Assembly: GCA_963663025.1 (NCBI GenBank)
Contig: OY760073.1
Coordinates: 1,364,001-1,428,000, forward strand
Length of the DNA stretch: 64,000 nt
Direction: 5' to 3'
Source of the DNA: JAGWBF01 sp963663025
GTDB lineage: Bacteria; Chloroflexota; Dehalococcoidia; Lucifugimonadales; JAGWBF01
The notes under the pieces were generated by a model that saw only the letters and a program-made list of their open reading frames with translations, searched no databases and had not been told where the DNA came from. Below are positions 7,932 through 15,565 of the stretch, piece by piece. The translations under genes and the position numbers were made by a program. Each line of letters begins with the position of its first letter. Position 1 is the stretch's first letter.

Positions 7932-8753
7932 TTGTCCATCATCACCCTGACCACGGATTTCGGCACCTCCGACCATTACGTCGCCCAGATGAAGGGGGTG
8001 ATCCTTGGCATCAACCCCCAGGCAACCATCGTCGACATCTCCCACGCCATAGCGCCCCAGGACATCCTACAGGGGGCTGGCCTTATAGGCGAAGCCCATC
8101 GGAGCTTCCCTGCAGGGACCATCCATGTGGTCGTGGTGGACCCCGGCGTGGGCACTGGGCGCCGCCCCATCCTGCTGTCCACGCCGAATGCCCACTTCGT
8201 GGGGCCCGACAATGGAGTCCTCAGCCACATCCTCTCCGAAGGATTCGGCGATCCTCCACAGCTCTCCGAAGACGGGACGGCAGTCCTCCCTCTCGGCTTC
8301 CAGGGATTCCACCTGAACAACCCCGACTTCTGGCGCGAGGCGATCAGCCTCACCTTCCATGGCCGAGACATCTTTGCCCCTGTGGCCGCCCACCTGTCCC
8401 TGGGAGTCCCCGCTGACAGCTTGGGGGCCGAGCTGACTCGCCTCGTCTACCTCCCGCCGCCGTTGCCCTACGAGGACAGCGGCTTCCTGGTGGGCGTGGT
8501 AACCTCCATCGACCACTACGGCAACCTCGTCACCAACATCCCGGCTAAGCTAGTAGCGGAACATCCCCTTATCCAAGTACAGGTCCAAGGCCACACTATC
8601 CATGGCCTAAGTCAAAGCTACCAGGAAGCCGAATCTCTGCTGGCCATCATCGGCAGCGGCGGCCACCTGGAGATCGCCGTCAAGAACGGCAGCGCCGCCG
8701 AAGCTCTCGCAGCCCAGATCGGCCTCCAAGTAAGGATTAGCACACGCCTCTAA
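7932..8753 (+). CDS. SAM hydroxide adenosyltransferase (DUF62 family)
   Basis: 273-aa member of the DUF62/fluorinase fold family, which hydrolyses S-adenosylmethionine to adenosine and methionine using a water/hydroxide nucleophile. The signatures are LTTDFGTSDHYVAQMKG at the N-terminus, DISHAIAPQD, VVDPGVGTGRRPI, VGPDNGVLS, FHGRDIFAPVAAHL and DHYGNLVTNI. The start is TTG at 7932 (TTG-TCC-ATC-ATC) with only a weak ribosome site. Same direction as secG, 37 bases downstream. Confidence 0.9.
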   Translation: MSIITLTTDFGTSDHYVAQMKGVILGINPQATIVDISHAIAPQDILQGAGLIGEAHRSFPAGTIHVVVVDPGVGTGRRPILLSTPNAHFVGPDNGVLSHILSEGFGDPPQLSEDGTAVLPLGFQGFHLNNPDFWREAISLTFHGRDIFAPVAAHLSLGVPADSLGAELTRLVYLPPPLPYEDSGFLVGVVTSIDHYGNLVTNIPAKLVAEHPLIQVQVQGHTIHGLSQSYQEAESLLAIIGSGGHLEIAVKNGSAAEALAAQIGLQVRISTRL

Positions 8754-8867
8754 ATTCGTCCCCCTTTGCGTCATTCAAGCGGCCGACATGAAACGAGTGC
8801 GTGAGTCCATTAAGATCACGGCCCCAAGGGCGCAAATGCGAGTCAGGTCGAAGCAAGGAGGCCCACT

Positions 8868-9743
8868 ATGGCGCGTACTTTCTGGTCAACTGTTGTTTTG
8901 CTATCCGCCATAGTCCTTGGGATGGCATTAGTCCTTGGGATGGTATTGGTGGTCGCCTACGACAGCCATCGTCAGGCGATTTACCAAGATAGTCTTAGCA
9001 GGAGGCTCAGCGTGACGCCCAACGAGAGGCCCTTTGCCGATGGGAGAACCTTCGTAAGCATCCCTGGCTACGAATTCAGCCCTATCTTCGTTAATTGGAA
9101 GTTGGGGGCGCTGGACACCAAGCCCCTGTGGGCGATGATCGCTGACGCTGATACGATCATCATAGGGCAGCATCAGTCAACGGCGGCACAAGCGGCTCCT
9201 GAAGACATTAATCTCGATGGAATACCGGAAAATGTTGTCTGGCTGGAGTTCACCTTCAATGTTCTTGAGTACCTCAGTGGCACGGGTGATGCCCAGATCA
9301 CAGGGGTGGTCTCGTTATTCCATGAGTACAATTCCGCTGCGGAGGCCCAAGCCGCCGCCCCTGGTGCTTTGGCCTTGCATGACACCCGGTGGGACGACCG
9401 GGATGCTGTATTGTTTCTGACAGATGACCTCCCATTGGGAAATGGCTCCAAGCTTCGGTTGGGAGAGGCCGGCCCCACCAACGATTATCTTCACGACAAT
9501 TACAGCATCTATAGCTGTTGTTCCAGGGAATGGCTACCCCGCGCCTCAAGCGGCGCCGGGGCGCTGGGCGCCCCCACCCGGCCTGGAGGACCACGCGGGT
9601 CTGGTGAAAGTTTCTATCTTGAACCTCCGAGAGGTGTAGACGTAGGCGCACTCTCTGCCCAGGGAGGAACAGCCACGGTCACGCTGGCCGCTTTGAAGGC
9701 CATGATCGCGACCGAAGGAGAGTCCAATGCATACCAGAAATGA
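8868..9743 (+). CDS. membrane-anchored protein of unknown function, probably C-terminally truncated
   Basis: 291 aa. One N-terminal membrane segment (about 7-31), then an extracytoplasmic domain. Not a family I can name. Residues 128-252 resemble the protein at 39677-41254: FNVLEYLSGTG against FQVLEYLHGTG, HDTRWDDRDAVLFLTDD against RDTQWDDREAIIFLIDD, REWLPRASSG against KRWLPAASTG, and TVTLAALKAMIA against TITLTEMKAKVA. The relative continues for about 255 residues after GGSEAYRDC, whereas this protein stops just after the equivalent ESNAYQK. Palindromic repeats begin about 60 bases further on. The ribosome site AAGGAGG lies before ATG 8868. C-terminal truncation is an inference from that alignment. 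Confidence 0.75.
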   Translation: MARTFWSTVVLLSAIVLGMALVLGMVLVVAYDSHRQAIYQDSLSRRLSVTPNERPFADGRTFVSIPGYEFSPIFVNWKLGALDTKPLWAMIADADTIIIGQHQSTAAQAAPEDINLDGIPENVVWLEFTFNVLEYLSGTGDAQITGVVSLFHEYNSAAEAQAAAPGALALHDTRWDDRDAVLFLTDDLPLGNGSKLRLGEAGPTNDYLHDNYSIYSCCSREWLPRASSGAGALGAPTRPGGPRGSGESFYLEPPRGVDVGALSAQGGTATVTLAALKAMIATEGESNAYQK

Positions 9744-9805
9744 ATCACCCTCCCGCTTCCGCGAGAGTAACGATAAAGGTTATCGGGAATGACGGGGTAG
9801 GGGCA

Positions 9806-9847
9806 GCCACGCTTTTCGTCATTGCGGCGAAGGCCGCAATCCAGGAC
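9806..9847 (+). repeat. REP-like palindromic repeat, copy A1
   Basis: Contains TCATTGCGGCGAAGGCCGCA, an imperfect palindrome. The same block, with two mismatches over about 40 bases, recurs at 25276-25316. Inverted copies lie at 9996-10033 and 25187-25221. Confidence 0.85.
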
Positions 9848-9995
9848 GGACCATTGCCGGGTTCCAGGACGTCCTTGATACAGAGGGAACACAACAGGAT
9901 TCCTACCTTGCCAGCCCGGTCCCCTTCGATTTCCCTCAGGACGAACGGGCGGAAAAGGCCCTTAGTTACACCCAGCCTGTGCCAGCCCCGGGGTT

Positions 9996-10033
9996 TCCCG
10001 GATTGCGGCCTCCGCCGCAATGACGGTGGGGGT
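9996..10033 (-). repeat. REP-like palindromic repeat, copy A2 (inverted)
   Basis: Core GGATTGCGGCCTCCGCCGCA followed by ATGACGGTGGGG. This is the reverse complement of copy A1 and the same orientation as copy B1 at 25187. Confidence 0.85.
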
Positions 10034-10040
10034 CTGTCCC

Positions 10041-10107
10041 CCCTCACCCCAGCCCTCTCCCACCAGGGGAGAGGGGGCGAATTTATCCTCCCTCCCTTGA
10101 GGGAGGG
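10041..10107. repeat. two short GC palindromes
   Basis: CCCTCTCCCACCAGGGGAGA at 10043 onward forms a CCCTCTCC/GGAGAGGG hairpin. CCTCCCTTGAGGGAGG at about 10090-10105 forms a second one. They look like dispersed intergenic repeats rather than terminators, as no T-run follows. Confidence 0.6.
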
Positions 10108-10177
10108 GATTAAGGGGAGGGTAATACGCCCGCGGGGACGCAGTACACCATCCCGGCCTTCCACATCTCCTTTCCTA

Positions 10178-10206
10178 TTGACACGATTCCTGGGCCTATT
10201 TACATT
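10178..10206 (+). promoter_or_regulatory. sigma-70-type promoter of the E1 operon
   Basis: TTGACA at 10178-10183, a 17-base spacer, then TACATT at 10201-10206. The transcription start would fall about 35 bases before the pdhA ATG. Confidence 0.75.
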
Positions 10207-10247
10207 TGAGGCGAGCATCCCACCTCCAAAGCCCCGCAGGAGGAGTT

Positions 10248-11255
10248 ATGGACATGGACCAGCAAACCCTGATATCCCTCTATCGCACCATGGTAACCAT
10301 CCGTAACTTCGAGGAGATCGGCATCTACGAGATGGGCCAGCGACGCCTGAGCGGGTCCGTCCACTCCTCGGCCGGCCAGGAGGCCGTTCCCACGGGCATC
10401 TGCGCCCACCTGACCGACTCGGACTCCATCGCCAGCACCCACCGGGGACATGGCCACTGCATCGCCAAGGGCGTTGACCCAAAGCTCATGATGGCGGAGC
10501 TGTTCGGCAGAGCTACCGGCACGAATAAAGGCAAGGGCGGCTCCATGCACATCGCTGACATGACCAAGGGTATGCTGGGGACCAACGGGGTCGTTGCGGC
10601 CAGCGTGCCCCTGGCTGTAGGGGCGGCCCTCACCAGTTCCATCAAAGGCACGGGCCAGGTGTCCGTCGCTTTCTTCGGCGACGGCGGGGCCAACCAGGGC
10701 GTCCTCCACGAGAGCATGAACCTCGCTTCGGTGTGGAAGCTGCCCGTCCTGTTCGTCTGCGAAAACAACCAGTACGCCGAGTCCACGCCCGTCGAGTACG
10801 CCCTTTCCGCCGAGAACGTGGCTGACCGGGGAGCCGGGTACAACATGCCCGGCGTGCTGGTAGACGGCATGGATGTGTTCGCCGTTCATGAAGCGGCCGG
10901 CGCCGCGGTGCAGCGGGCGCGGTCGGGCCAGGGCCCCAGCCTCCTGGAGTGCAAGACGTACCGCTACTACGGCCACACCGTTTTCGACAACCCCAGGACC
11001 TACCGCACCGAGGAGGAGGAGACCTACTGGCGCGGGCGGGACCCCATCCAGCTTTTCCGCACCCGCACCCTCGAAGAGGGACTGCTCCAAGCTTCAGTGC
11101 TGGACGCCATTGACACGGAGATCGAGCAGCTTATCAGGGATGCCATAACCTTCGCCGACGAAAGCCCCCTGCCGCCCGAGGACGACGTTTACACCGATGT
11201 GTACGTCGAGTATCCCTTGGACGGGCTGCGGCGCGGGGCCAGCATGACCATCTAG
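10248..11255 (+). CDS. pdhA: thiamine-diphosphate dehydrogenase E1 component, alpha subunit (pyruvate/acetoin type)
   Basis: 335 aa. Alpha subunit of a heterotetrameric E1 that decarboxylates a 2-oxo acid (or cleaves acetoin) using thiamine diphosphate. The ThDP motif is FFGDGGANQG ... ENNQY. STHRGHGH and GKGGSMHIAD are typical of the PdhA/AcoA group. ATG 10248 is chosen over an upstream in-frame start because GCAGGAGGAG lies just before it. The beta subunit is 3.1 kb downstream, after an inserted DNA methylase. E2 and E3 are not in the window, so pyruvate versus acetoin as substrate cannot be settled. Confidence 0.92.
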   Translation: MDMDQQTLISLYRTMVTIRNFEEIGIYEMGQRRLSGSVHSSAGQEAVPTGICAHLTDSDSIASTHRGHGHCIAKGVDPKLMMAELFGRATGTNKGKGGSMHIADMTKGMLGTNGVVAASVPLAVGAALTSSIKGTGQVSVAFFGDGGANQGVLHESMNLASVWKLPVLFVCENNQYAESTPVEYALSAENVADRGAGYNMPGVLVDGMDVFAVHEAAGAAVQRARSGQGPSLLECKTYRYYGHTVFDNPRTYRTEEEETYWRGRDPIQLFRTRTLEEGLLQASVLDAIDTEIEQLIRDAITFADESPLPPEDDVYTDVYVEYPLDGLRRGASMTI

Positions 11256-11271
11256 CCAAGGGAAGCGGCCC

Positions 11272-13983
11272 ATGCTCGAAGAACCGCAACTGAATGGGCG
11301 CATTGCCAGCGTCATCAACAAGCTGACTAACTCGGCTGGCTGGCGTGCCCGTGAAGAGCTCAGGGGCGCCTTGCGGGGACCTGACACCAAACCCGATGTA
11401 CTGATTACCCGTGCCTACGGCCCACCAGTCGTCATAGAAACCGAGTATCCGCCGGCCGCGACTTTGGCAGACGACTGCTTGAAGAGCATCGGACGCGAAC
11501 TTGATCCGGCCGTGGCCAATGCCTCCGGCAGGGTCAGCACAGTCATCGCCATTAGAGCAACTGACGAACTGCACCGGTGCGCAACCGGCAGCGATGCTCA
11601 GCAGATGCTGGAAGACGGGCACGAAATTGGATACGCCTCCTATCAAGGTACGGACAAGCAGCACACTCGCTTCCCACAACGGGGATTCGTCAGAGGCAAC
11701 GTAAGAGACTTGGTTGATTTCATCAGACCAGCGTCCGAGCCCCAAGACACTATCAGCTATGCAACCCAGGCCTTTGAAAACGGCGTAGAAGATGCTGCAA
11801 TGCTGATTCTTGGATGCGCAAGCTACACCAACATCGGGGAAGCTATTGGAAACACCCTGCGCCAACAATGGCCGGCCTATCCTAAAGAGGCTCCTAGCGA
11901 TCCCAAAGACTTAAAGCAGGAAAGGGACGACCAAAAAGCCAGGGAACAGACCGCGAAGATGACGGCCACTATGATGATCAACGCGATGGCCTACCAGCAG
12001 AACCTCGCCGGCTATTCCGCAGATGTCGAAGTTAACGGGCAAATAGAGACACGCACTATCAAGAGCCTGGGGCAAATCCGCAGACCCACAGGCTTACATC
12101 CCGACGACGTGATAGCTGAGTGGGGCAACATATTATCCATCAACTATTGGCCCATATTTCATATCGCCAAGAGACTTCTGGCGATAATTCCACCTACGTC
12201 AGCAACGCGTTTGTTGGATGCCATGAGCAAAGCTGCAAACGCAATTCAAGACGCCATCAGACAGAATGACGTCGCAGGAACGGTATTTCAGAGGCTGATT
12301 GCCGACAGGCAGACGCTTGCTACCTACTACACTCGCCCGGAAAGCACTACCCTAGCTGCCCATCTGGCGGTTCCCGACGATCTGGACTGGGGAAACCCGG
12401 AAACCCTGAAGAACTATCGCATCGCCGATTATGCCTGCGGTTCGGGTGGTCTGGTGCTTGCCGCATATCAACGGGCGAGGAACCTGCATCTCAATCACGG
12501 CGGAAACCCCGACAGCGTACACGCTCATATGATGGAGAAGAGCCTTACTGCGTGCGACATAATGCCTGCAGCAGTCCATCTGACTTCCTCCCTCCTATCC
12601 TCGGTAGCGCCGCGAGAACGCTACAGAGGAACCCGAAACGTGCTTTATCCCTTTGGGGGCACCGGGGAATGGGATAACAATGGAAAGCCCATCGTGGACG
12701 TCGGCTCACTGGAGCTGCTTAACCTGAAGGAGGCCAGGCACCACCAAGCGGTTCTCCCATTAAACCAGCAAATGGTATTGGGAGCAGCGGAAGAGCGACC
12801 AGCCATCGAAGTTGAAATGGTACCTCGCAGCCAATCCCTTGTGATAATGAATCCACCCTTCACCACCCCCACCAACCACGCCGCCGACCATGCCAAGCCC
12901 GGGAACCCGGCCTATGCAGCCTTCAACACCACCCAGGAAGAACAGAAGGCCATGGCAAGAAAGGTGAAGCGGCTGGCCATCGGTACAATCAGCGATGGCA
13001 ACGCCGGCCTAGGCACTCAATTCACCGCAATTGCCCACAACATGGTCAAGGCTCGTGGACACATAGCTCTGATTCTGCCCCTCTCTGCAATGCTCGGAGG
13101 AAGTGACAACCCTTCCGCCAAGAGCTGGCAGAAATTACGAGGCTTACTGGCCAAGGGTTATGGTGACGTAATCGTTGTCAGCATCGCCCAAAACAAGGAC
13201 ATGGATTCCTCGTTTTCCGCTGATACGGGCATAGCCGAGGTATTGATCATCGCCCGTCGATTAGCCAGCCGAGAGCGACCGCGACCTCTGGTCAACTTCG
13301 TAAACCTTACGGAACGTCCTCCCACCAAATTGGCGGCGCAGGAAACCGCCAAGGCCATCAAGCGGGCTATTGGCAAGTTGACCAAATCGGGGGACCACTC
13401 TGAAGTGGAGATAGGCAATGAGAAAGTCGGGACTGTCCGCCTGGAAAAAGTCGGTCCGGCCGAGAAGTGGACTACAGTCCGTGTAACGAACATGGAATTA
13501 GTGCAAGCTGCTACGGAATTGACCCAAGGGAGGCTACGGTTGCCTCAAAGCAAGGATGCAGTTTTCATTCCAATGACTCGAATGGGCAAGATAGGGCGTG
13601 TAGGTCCCCTGCACAGGGATGTGGCCAGCGGCCCGCAGGAGCCTGACCGCGGCCCCTTCACCAAGCACGCCGGGGCCAACAGCGGGACGGAGTGGCCCTT
13701 TCTGTGGAACCGTGACAGCAAGTGCCAGCAGAGCATGGAAGTGTTCCCGGACAGCCATGGCATAGTTAAACCGGGAGAGGATGGAGAGGCCGAAGCAATC
13801 TGGCAGCGCGCCAGCAACGTGCACATCAGCAATGAACTCAGATTTAATTCCAGCACCACCAGTGCAGCATTCACCCAACGGGTTTCTATGGGTGGTAGCT
13901 CTTGGCCCAGCTTCCTTATGAAATCACCCGAGTTTGGAAAAAGCGGCGTGCGTTTGGCTGAATGGAACCCTGGGACTGATTAG
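11272..13983 (+). CDS. N6-adenine DNA methylase with extra N-terminal domain (main part; frameshifted)
   Basis: 903-aa reading frame of a class I DNA methyltransferase. SAM motif I is YACGSGG (387-393) and catalytic motif IV is NPPF (527-530), the gamma-class N6-adenine order. Residues about 41-58 read PDVLI...VVIETEY, resembling a PD-(D/E)XK nuclease core without the usual lysine, so a fused restriction-like domain is possible. The frame breaks at 13936-13937: removing one G gives GAG-TTT-GAA-AAA-GCG, joining this frame to the one that ends at 14311. The gene lies between E1 alpha and E1 beta, 16 bases after pdhA, and its base composition looks less GC-rich than its neighbours. No separate restriction or specificity subunit is adjacent. 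Confidence 0.85.
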   Translation: MLEEPQLNGRIASVINKLTNSAGWRAREELRGALRGPDTKPDVLITRAYGPPVVIETEYPPAATLADDCLKSIGRELDPAVANASGRVSTVIAIRATDELHRCATGSDAQQMLEDGHEIGYASYQGTDKQHTRFPQRGFVRGNVRDLVDFIRPASEPQDTISYATQAFENGVEDAAMLILGCASYTNIGEAIGNTLRQQWPAYPKEAPSDPKDLKQERDDQKAREQTAKMTATMMINAMAYQQNLAGYSADVEVNGQIETRTIKSLGQIRRPTGLHPDDVIAEWGNILSINYWPIFHIAKRLLAIIPPTSATRLLDAMSKAANAIQDAIRQNDVAGTVFQRLIADRQTLATYYTRPESTTLAAHLAVPDDLDWGNPETLKNYRIADYACGSGGLVLAAYQRARNLHLNHGGNPDSVHAHMMEKSLTACDIMPAAVHLTSSLLSSVAPRERYRGTRNVLYPFGGTGEWDNNGKPIVDVGSLELLNLKEARHHQAVLPLNQQMVLGAAEERPAIEVEMVPRSQSLVIMNPPFTTPTNHAADHAKPGNPAYAAFNTTQEEQKAMARKVKRLAIGTISDGNAGLGTQFTAIAHNMVKARGHIALILPLSAMLGGSDNPSAKSWQKLRGLLAKGYGDVIVVSIAQNKDMDSSFSADTGIAEVLIIARRLASRERPRPLVNFVNLTERPPTKLAAQETAKAIKRAIGKLTKSGDHSEVEIGNEKVGTVRLEKVGPAEKWTTVRVTNMELVQAATELTQGRLRLPQSKDAVFIPMTRMGKIGRVGPLHRDVASGPQEPDRGPFTKHAGANSGTEWPFLWNRDSKCQQSMEVFPDSHGIVKPGEDGEAEAIWQRASNVHISNELRFNSSTTSAAFTQRVSMGGSSWPSFLMKSPEFGKSGVRLAEWNPGTD

Positions 13984-14311
13984 TTTCTGGATCAACAGCA
14001 ATCGTACTCAAAGTGGACGTGGTAGAACTACCGTGAAGGCCATACCAAATATTCCGATATTGGACTTTACCAAACTCTCCAAAGGGCAAATCAGCTCGGC
14101 GGTCGAGATCTTCAATGACCTGTGTCATGAATCACTGCTCCCGACCAACGAAGCGTACCGCGACCCAATACGGCAGGAACTGGACAGGCGATTGCTGACC
14201 GAAGTGTTGGGCTTGGACCAGACCTCTGTGGAGCAACTGGGAATCCTGCGTAACCAATGGTGCTCCGAACCTACGGTCTCAGGTAGCAAAAGCACGGGCC
14301 CCGACAACTGA
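13922..14311 (+). CDS. DNA methylase C-terminal part, out of frame with the main part
   Basis: Continues the methylase after a +1 shift at about 13936. The peptide EKAACVWLNGTLGLISFW, then GRGRTTVKAIPNIPILDF, FNDLCHESLLPTNEAYRD and IRQELDRRLLTEVLGL looks like the C-terminal end of large N-6 methylases, so it is not an independent gene. With the shift repaired the full protein is about 1,012 aa. It ends 20 bases before pdhB. The break may be a real frameshift or a sequence error next to a five-A run. Confidence 0.8.
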   Translation, partial: NHPSLEKAACVWLNGTLGLISFWINSNRTQSGRGRTTVKAIPNIPILDFTKLSKGQISSAVEIFNDLCHESLLPTNEAYRDPIRQELDRRLLTEVLGLDQTSVEQLGILRNQWCSEPTVSGSKSTGPDN

Positions 14312-14331
14312 TACTCACCAGGAGCAGTCTA

Positions 14332-15375
14332 ATGACTACGATGATGACACCTACCACCACCAGGGAGCTCCGCTACCGGGAAGCCATCAACGAGGCCATC
14401 ATCCAGGAGATGGAACGCGACCCGGACGTGATCATCATGGGTGAAGAGATCGCCGGCGGAGCCGGGAGGGAGCACCTGGGCATCGTCGATGCCTGGGGCG
14501 GAGCTTTCAAGACGACAGTGGGCCTCATCCAGAAGTTCGGCTCCCAGCGGGTAAAGGACACACCCCTGTCGGAAGCAGCCTTCGTGGGCACCGCCATCGG
14601 CGCCGCCTCCACGGGCCTCCGTCCCATCGCCGAGCTGATGTTCGTGGACTTCGTGGGCGTTTGCATGGACCAGATTCTGAACAACGCAGCCAAGATGCGG
14701 TACATGTATGGTGGGCAGGTCAAGGTGCCCTTCACGCTGCTGACCCGCATCGGGGCGGGTACCGGATCGGCGGCCCAGCACTCCGAGTCCTTCTACTCGA
14801 TCTTCAGCCACATTCCGGGCATCAAGGGTGTGGTGCCCTGCGACCCATACACCGCCAAGGGCCTGCTGATCTCTGCCATCAGGGATGACGATCCGGTGGT
14901 CTTCTTTGAGCACAAGCTGCTCTATCCTGAGACGGGACCCGTTCCCGAGGAACCCTACGCCATCCCCCTGGGGAAGGCCCGCGTCGTCCAGCCCGGCACG
15001 GACATCACCCTGGTGGGCATCTCGAAGATGACCCTGGTGTGCCTGGAGGCAGCCCAGAAGCTCCAGGAAGAAGGAGTGAACGCCGAGGTCGTGGATTTGA
15101 TGAGCATATCTCCCATCGACTACGACCTGATCCTGGACTCGGTAAGGCGCACCCATCGCGTGGTCGTGGTGGATGAAGACACGCCCCGGTGCAGCATAGC
15201 TGCGGATATCTGCGCCGCCGTGGCCGACGAAGCCTTCGATTATCTTGACGCTCCCCCCAAGAAGGTAACCGCGCCTCACACCCCCGTTCCCTACAGCAGG
15301 CCCCTGGAGGGCGTGTACATCCCCAACACTGACAGGGTGATGGGAGTGGTGAGAGAACTCCTGACCGGCGCATAG
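14332..15375 (+). CDS. pdhB: thiamine-diphosphate dehydrogenase E1 component, beta subunit
   Basis: 347 aa, normal for PdhB/AcoB. The N-terminus RELRYREAINEAIIQEMERD is followed by IMGEEI, DTPLSEAAFVGTAIGAA, AELMFVDF and HSESFYSIFSHIPGIKGVVP, all typical of the E1 beta transketolase-like domain. The C-terminal transketolase domain (GTDITLVGISKM to VVVVDED) is intact. It pairs with the alpha subunit at 10248-11255. Ribosome site CCAGGAGCAG precedes ATG 14332. Its separation from pdhA by a methylase gene is unusual. Confidence 0.92.
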   Translation: MTTMMTPTTTRELRYREAINEAIIQEMERDPDVIIMGEEIAGGAGREHLGIVDAWGGAFKTTVGLIQKFGSQRVKDTPLSEAAFVGTAIGAASTGLRPIAELMFVDFVGVCMDQILNNAAKMRYMYGGQVKVPFTLLTRIGAGTGSAAQHSESFYSIFSHIPGIKGVVPCDPYTAKGLLISAIRDDDPVVFFEHKLLYPETGPVPEEPYAIPLGKARVVQPGTDITLVGISKMTLVCLEAAQKLQEEGVNAEVVDLMSISPIDYDLILDSVRRTHRVVVVDEDTPRCSIAADICAAVADEAFDYLDAPPKKVTAPHTPVPYSRPLEGVYIPNTDRVMGVVRELLTGA

Positions 15376-15458
15376 CACATCTTCCAGCCCCAACCCCGTT
15401 CCTGCTCTCGCTTACCTGCAATCTGGCTTTTGTGGTATCCTGTGACCGTACTATTCCC

Positions 15459-15478
15459 TATGTAAGTATTATGTAAGC
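15459..15478. repeat. short direct repeat upstream of the PIN/TRAM gene
   Basis: TATGTAAG occurs twice, three bases apart, about 90 bases before the PIN/TRAM start and just after a TACTAT hexamer at 15449-15454. It could be an operator; there is no direct support beyond the repeat. Confidence 0.3.
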
Positions 15479-15565
15479 GAGAATCAACCTTCTGTTCGAG
15501 GTCTAGCTCCGGCGCATCCCATGGGATTGGGCCTGTCGGTGGAGACTCCGGGGACTGAAGGTAGG

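Larger units (their letters stand above)
9744..10247. other. non-coding repeat-bearing region upstream of pdhA
   Basis: No gene is visible. The stretch holds an inverted pair of a 35-42-base palindromic repeat, two further short palindromes, and the pdhA promoter at its right end. A segment at 9925-9950 (CGATTTCCCTCAGGACGAAC) recurs almost unchanged at 25411-25430 in the other repeat locus. Confidence 0.7.

Noticed and set aside
9806..10107. CRISPR array
   Set aside because: The repeats are inverted palindromes with unequal spacing, not regularly spaced direct repeats.
9740..10306. Coding frames across the repeat region
   Set aside because: They consist of translated palindromes and lack any conserved sequence or ribosome site.
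10248..11255. E1 alpha as a definite pyruvate dehydrogenase
   Set aside because: The acetoin dehydrogenase subunits look the same at this level, and no E2 gene is present to decide.
13922..14311. Independent small gene after the methylase
   Set aside because: Its sequence is the expected methylase C-terminus and joins the main frame after removal of one base.
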